Origin: Paenibacillus campinasensis
GTDB taxonomy: Bacteria > Bacillota > Bacilli > Paenibacillales > Paenibacillaceae
Length of the DNA: 34,148 nt
NCBI RefSeq assembly: GCF_002272015.1
Contig: NZ_NPBY01000002.1
Span: 1-34,148, forward strand
Reading direction: 5' to 3'
This document shows positions 33,653-34,148 of this stretch, piece by piece. The first letter of the stretch is position 1. Each line of letters starts with the position of its first letter. Both the position numbers and the translations under genes were made by a program. Under the pieces are notes generated by a model. It was not told the origin of the DNA. It saw nothing but the letters and a program-made list of their open reading frames with translations, and did no database searches.

Positions 33653-34148
33653 TCATTGTGGCGTGTACGGTAGCCCAAACATAACCAATGTATTGCCGCT
33701 GCCCATTTCACCGCCATTATCTCCCAGATATCTGTGCATCCAGAAGCGTCGTGGAACATCCTTTTTGAAGAAACCAGTAGTTAAGAAGTTAGCGCTATCT
33801 GGTAAAACGGTAAGACCATATTTAGGAACTGTTCCACTTTCAAATCCAAAACCTTGAGTGAAGTTATACAGTGTAGAAGTTGGAAAAGCAGCATTGGATA
33901 GAGACGTATTATCATTTGGAACTACTGTAGTTTCAAGAAAAGTATTGTACATATCATCAAGTATTGGCCAGGTGAAATCTTTATCCATAAACATTTTCCC
34001 ATACAAATTTTTCGGATTTTTCGCCGAATCAGCATCTACGACAATCATGCGATGCACCGTCATCATGCCACGGTTATACATCATTTTGTATGGCTTATCT
34101 TTAATGCGATCAAAGCTTGTTAGTTTTTCCGTACCAGAAATAATACGA
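33653..34148 (-). CDS. Partial gene of unknown function running off the window
   Basis: The minus-strand frame is open from the window edge to the stop at 33653-33655, giving at least 164 C-terminal residues; the true start lies beyond 34148, so the internal Met codons near 34084 are probably not starts. The segment is rich in Met, Asn, Phe and Tyr, with stretches such as KNLYGKMFMDKDFTWPILDDMYNTFLET and RRFWMHRYLGDNGGEMGSGNTLVMFGLPYTPQ. I see no membrane segment or catalytic motif in this part and do not recognise the family. It precedes the small secreted-protein gene by 15 bases. AT-rich composition and lack of relation to the sugar genes suggest a different, possibly acquired, region begins here. 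Confidence 0.6.
   Translation of the reverse strand, partial: RIISGTEKLTSFDRIKDKPYKMMYNRGMMTVHRMIVVDADSAKNPKNLYGKMFMDKDFTWPILDDMYNTFLETTVVPNDNTSLSNAAFPTSTLYNFTQGFGFESGTVPKYGLTVLPDSANFLTTGFFKKDVPRRFWMHRYLGDNGGEMGSGNTLVMFGLPYTPQ

Overview
The window looks like chromosome from a Paenibacillus-like member of the Bacillota. The evidence is strong AGGAGG-type ribosome sites, frequent GTG/TTG starts, class II galT, a single-chain PtsG (EIICBA) controlled by a GlcT/RAT switch, a SigW-type nfeD-floT unit, AraR palindromes and Ctc/L25. Base composition is moderate in GC except at two places: an AT-rich gap near 26.0-26.7 kb and an AT-rich right edge after about 33.4 kb. The genus is inferred from gene content; no rRNA or other marker is present.

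Layout. 1-3.3 kb: a KGG-repeat stress protein (minus strand), a HAD phosphatase followed closely by a sirtuin, and a YghZ-type aldo/keto reductase. 3.4-8.3 kb: an AraC-family regulator divergent from a galK-galE-galT Leloir operon. 8.3-9.6 kb: a YugJ-type iron alcohol dehydrogenase. 9.7-12.2 kb: a possible structured repeat or RNA, then a textbook SigW promoter driving an NfeD protein and the flotillin FloT. 12.3-17.75 kb: glcT, a ptsG leader with RAT and an elaborate terminator, ptsG, ptsH and ptsI, which together form the glucose PTS and its phosphorelay. 17.8-21.3 kb: a type I pullulanase with a candidate cre site, then ctc. 21.4-24.9 kb (minus strand): an orphan solute-binding lipoprotein and a kduI-deoR-kduD cluster for unsaturated-uronate breakdown. 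25.1-26.0 kb: a secreted glycerophosphodiester phosphodiesterase. 26.26-26.57 kb: a small self-contained transcription unit with a perfect-hexamer promoter, a 45-codon ORF and a terminator. 26.6-33.4 kb: the arabinose cluster araA-araR-araD-araB-araM with several AraR operators. 33.4 kb to the end: two minus-strand genes I do not recognise, one of them cut by the window edge.

Functionally the window is mostly carbohydrate uptake and catabolism (glucose, galactose, arabinose, pectin-derived uronates, pullulan or starch), each module with its own regulator nearby. HPr carries both the catalytic His and the regulatory Ser, which ties the PTS to CcpA-type control, and a cre-like site lies before the pullulanase. 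No dedicated arabinose, galactose or uronate transporter is present, so uptake for those sugars must be encoded elsewhere. The most unusual signals are non-coding: a near-perfect three-way junction folded inside the ptsG terminator, the small 26.3 kb transcription unit, the structured element before yuaF, and the paired operator-like repeats before kduI.
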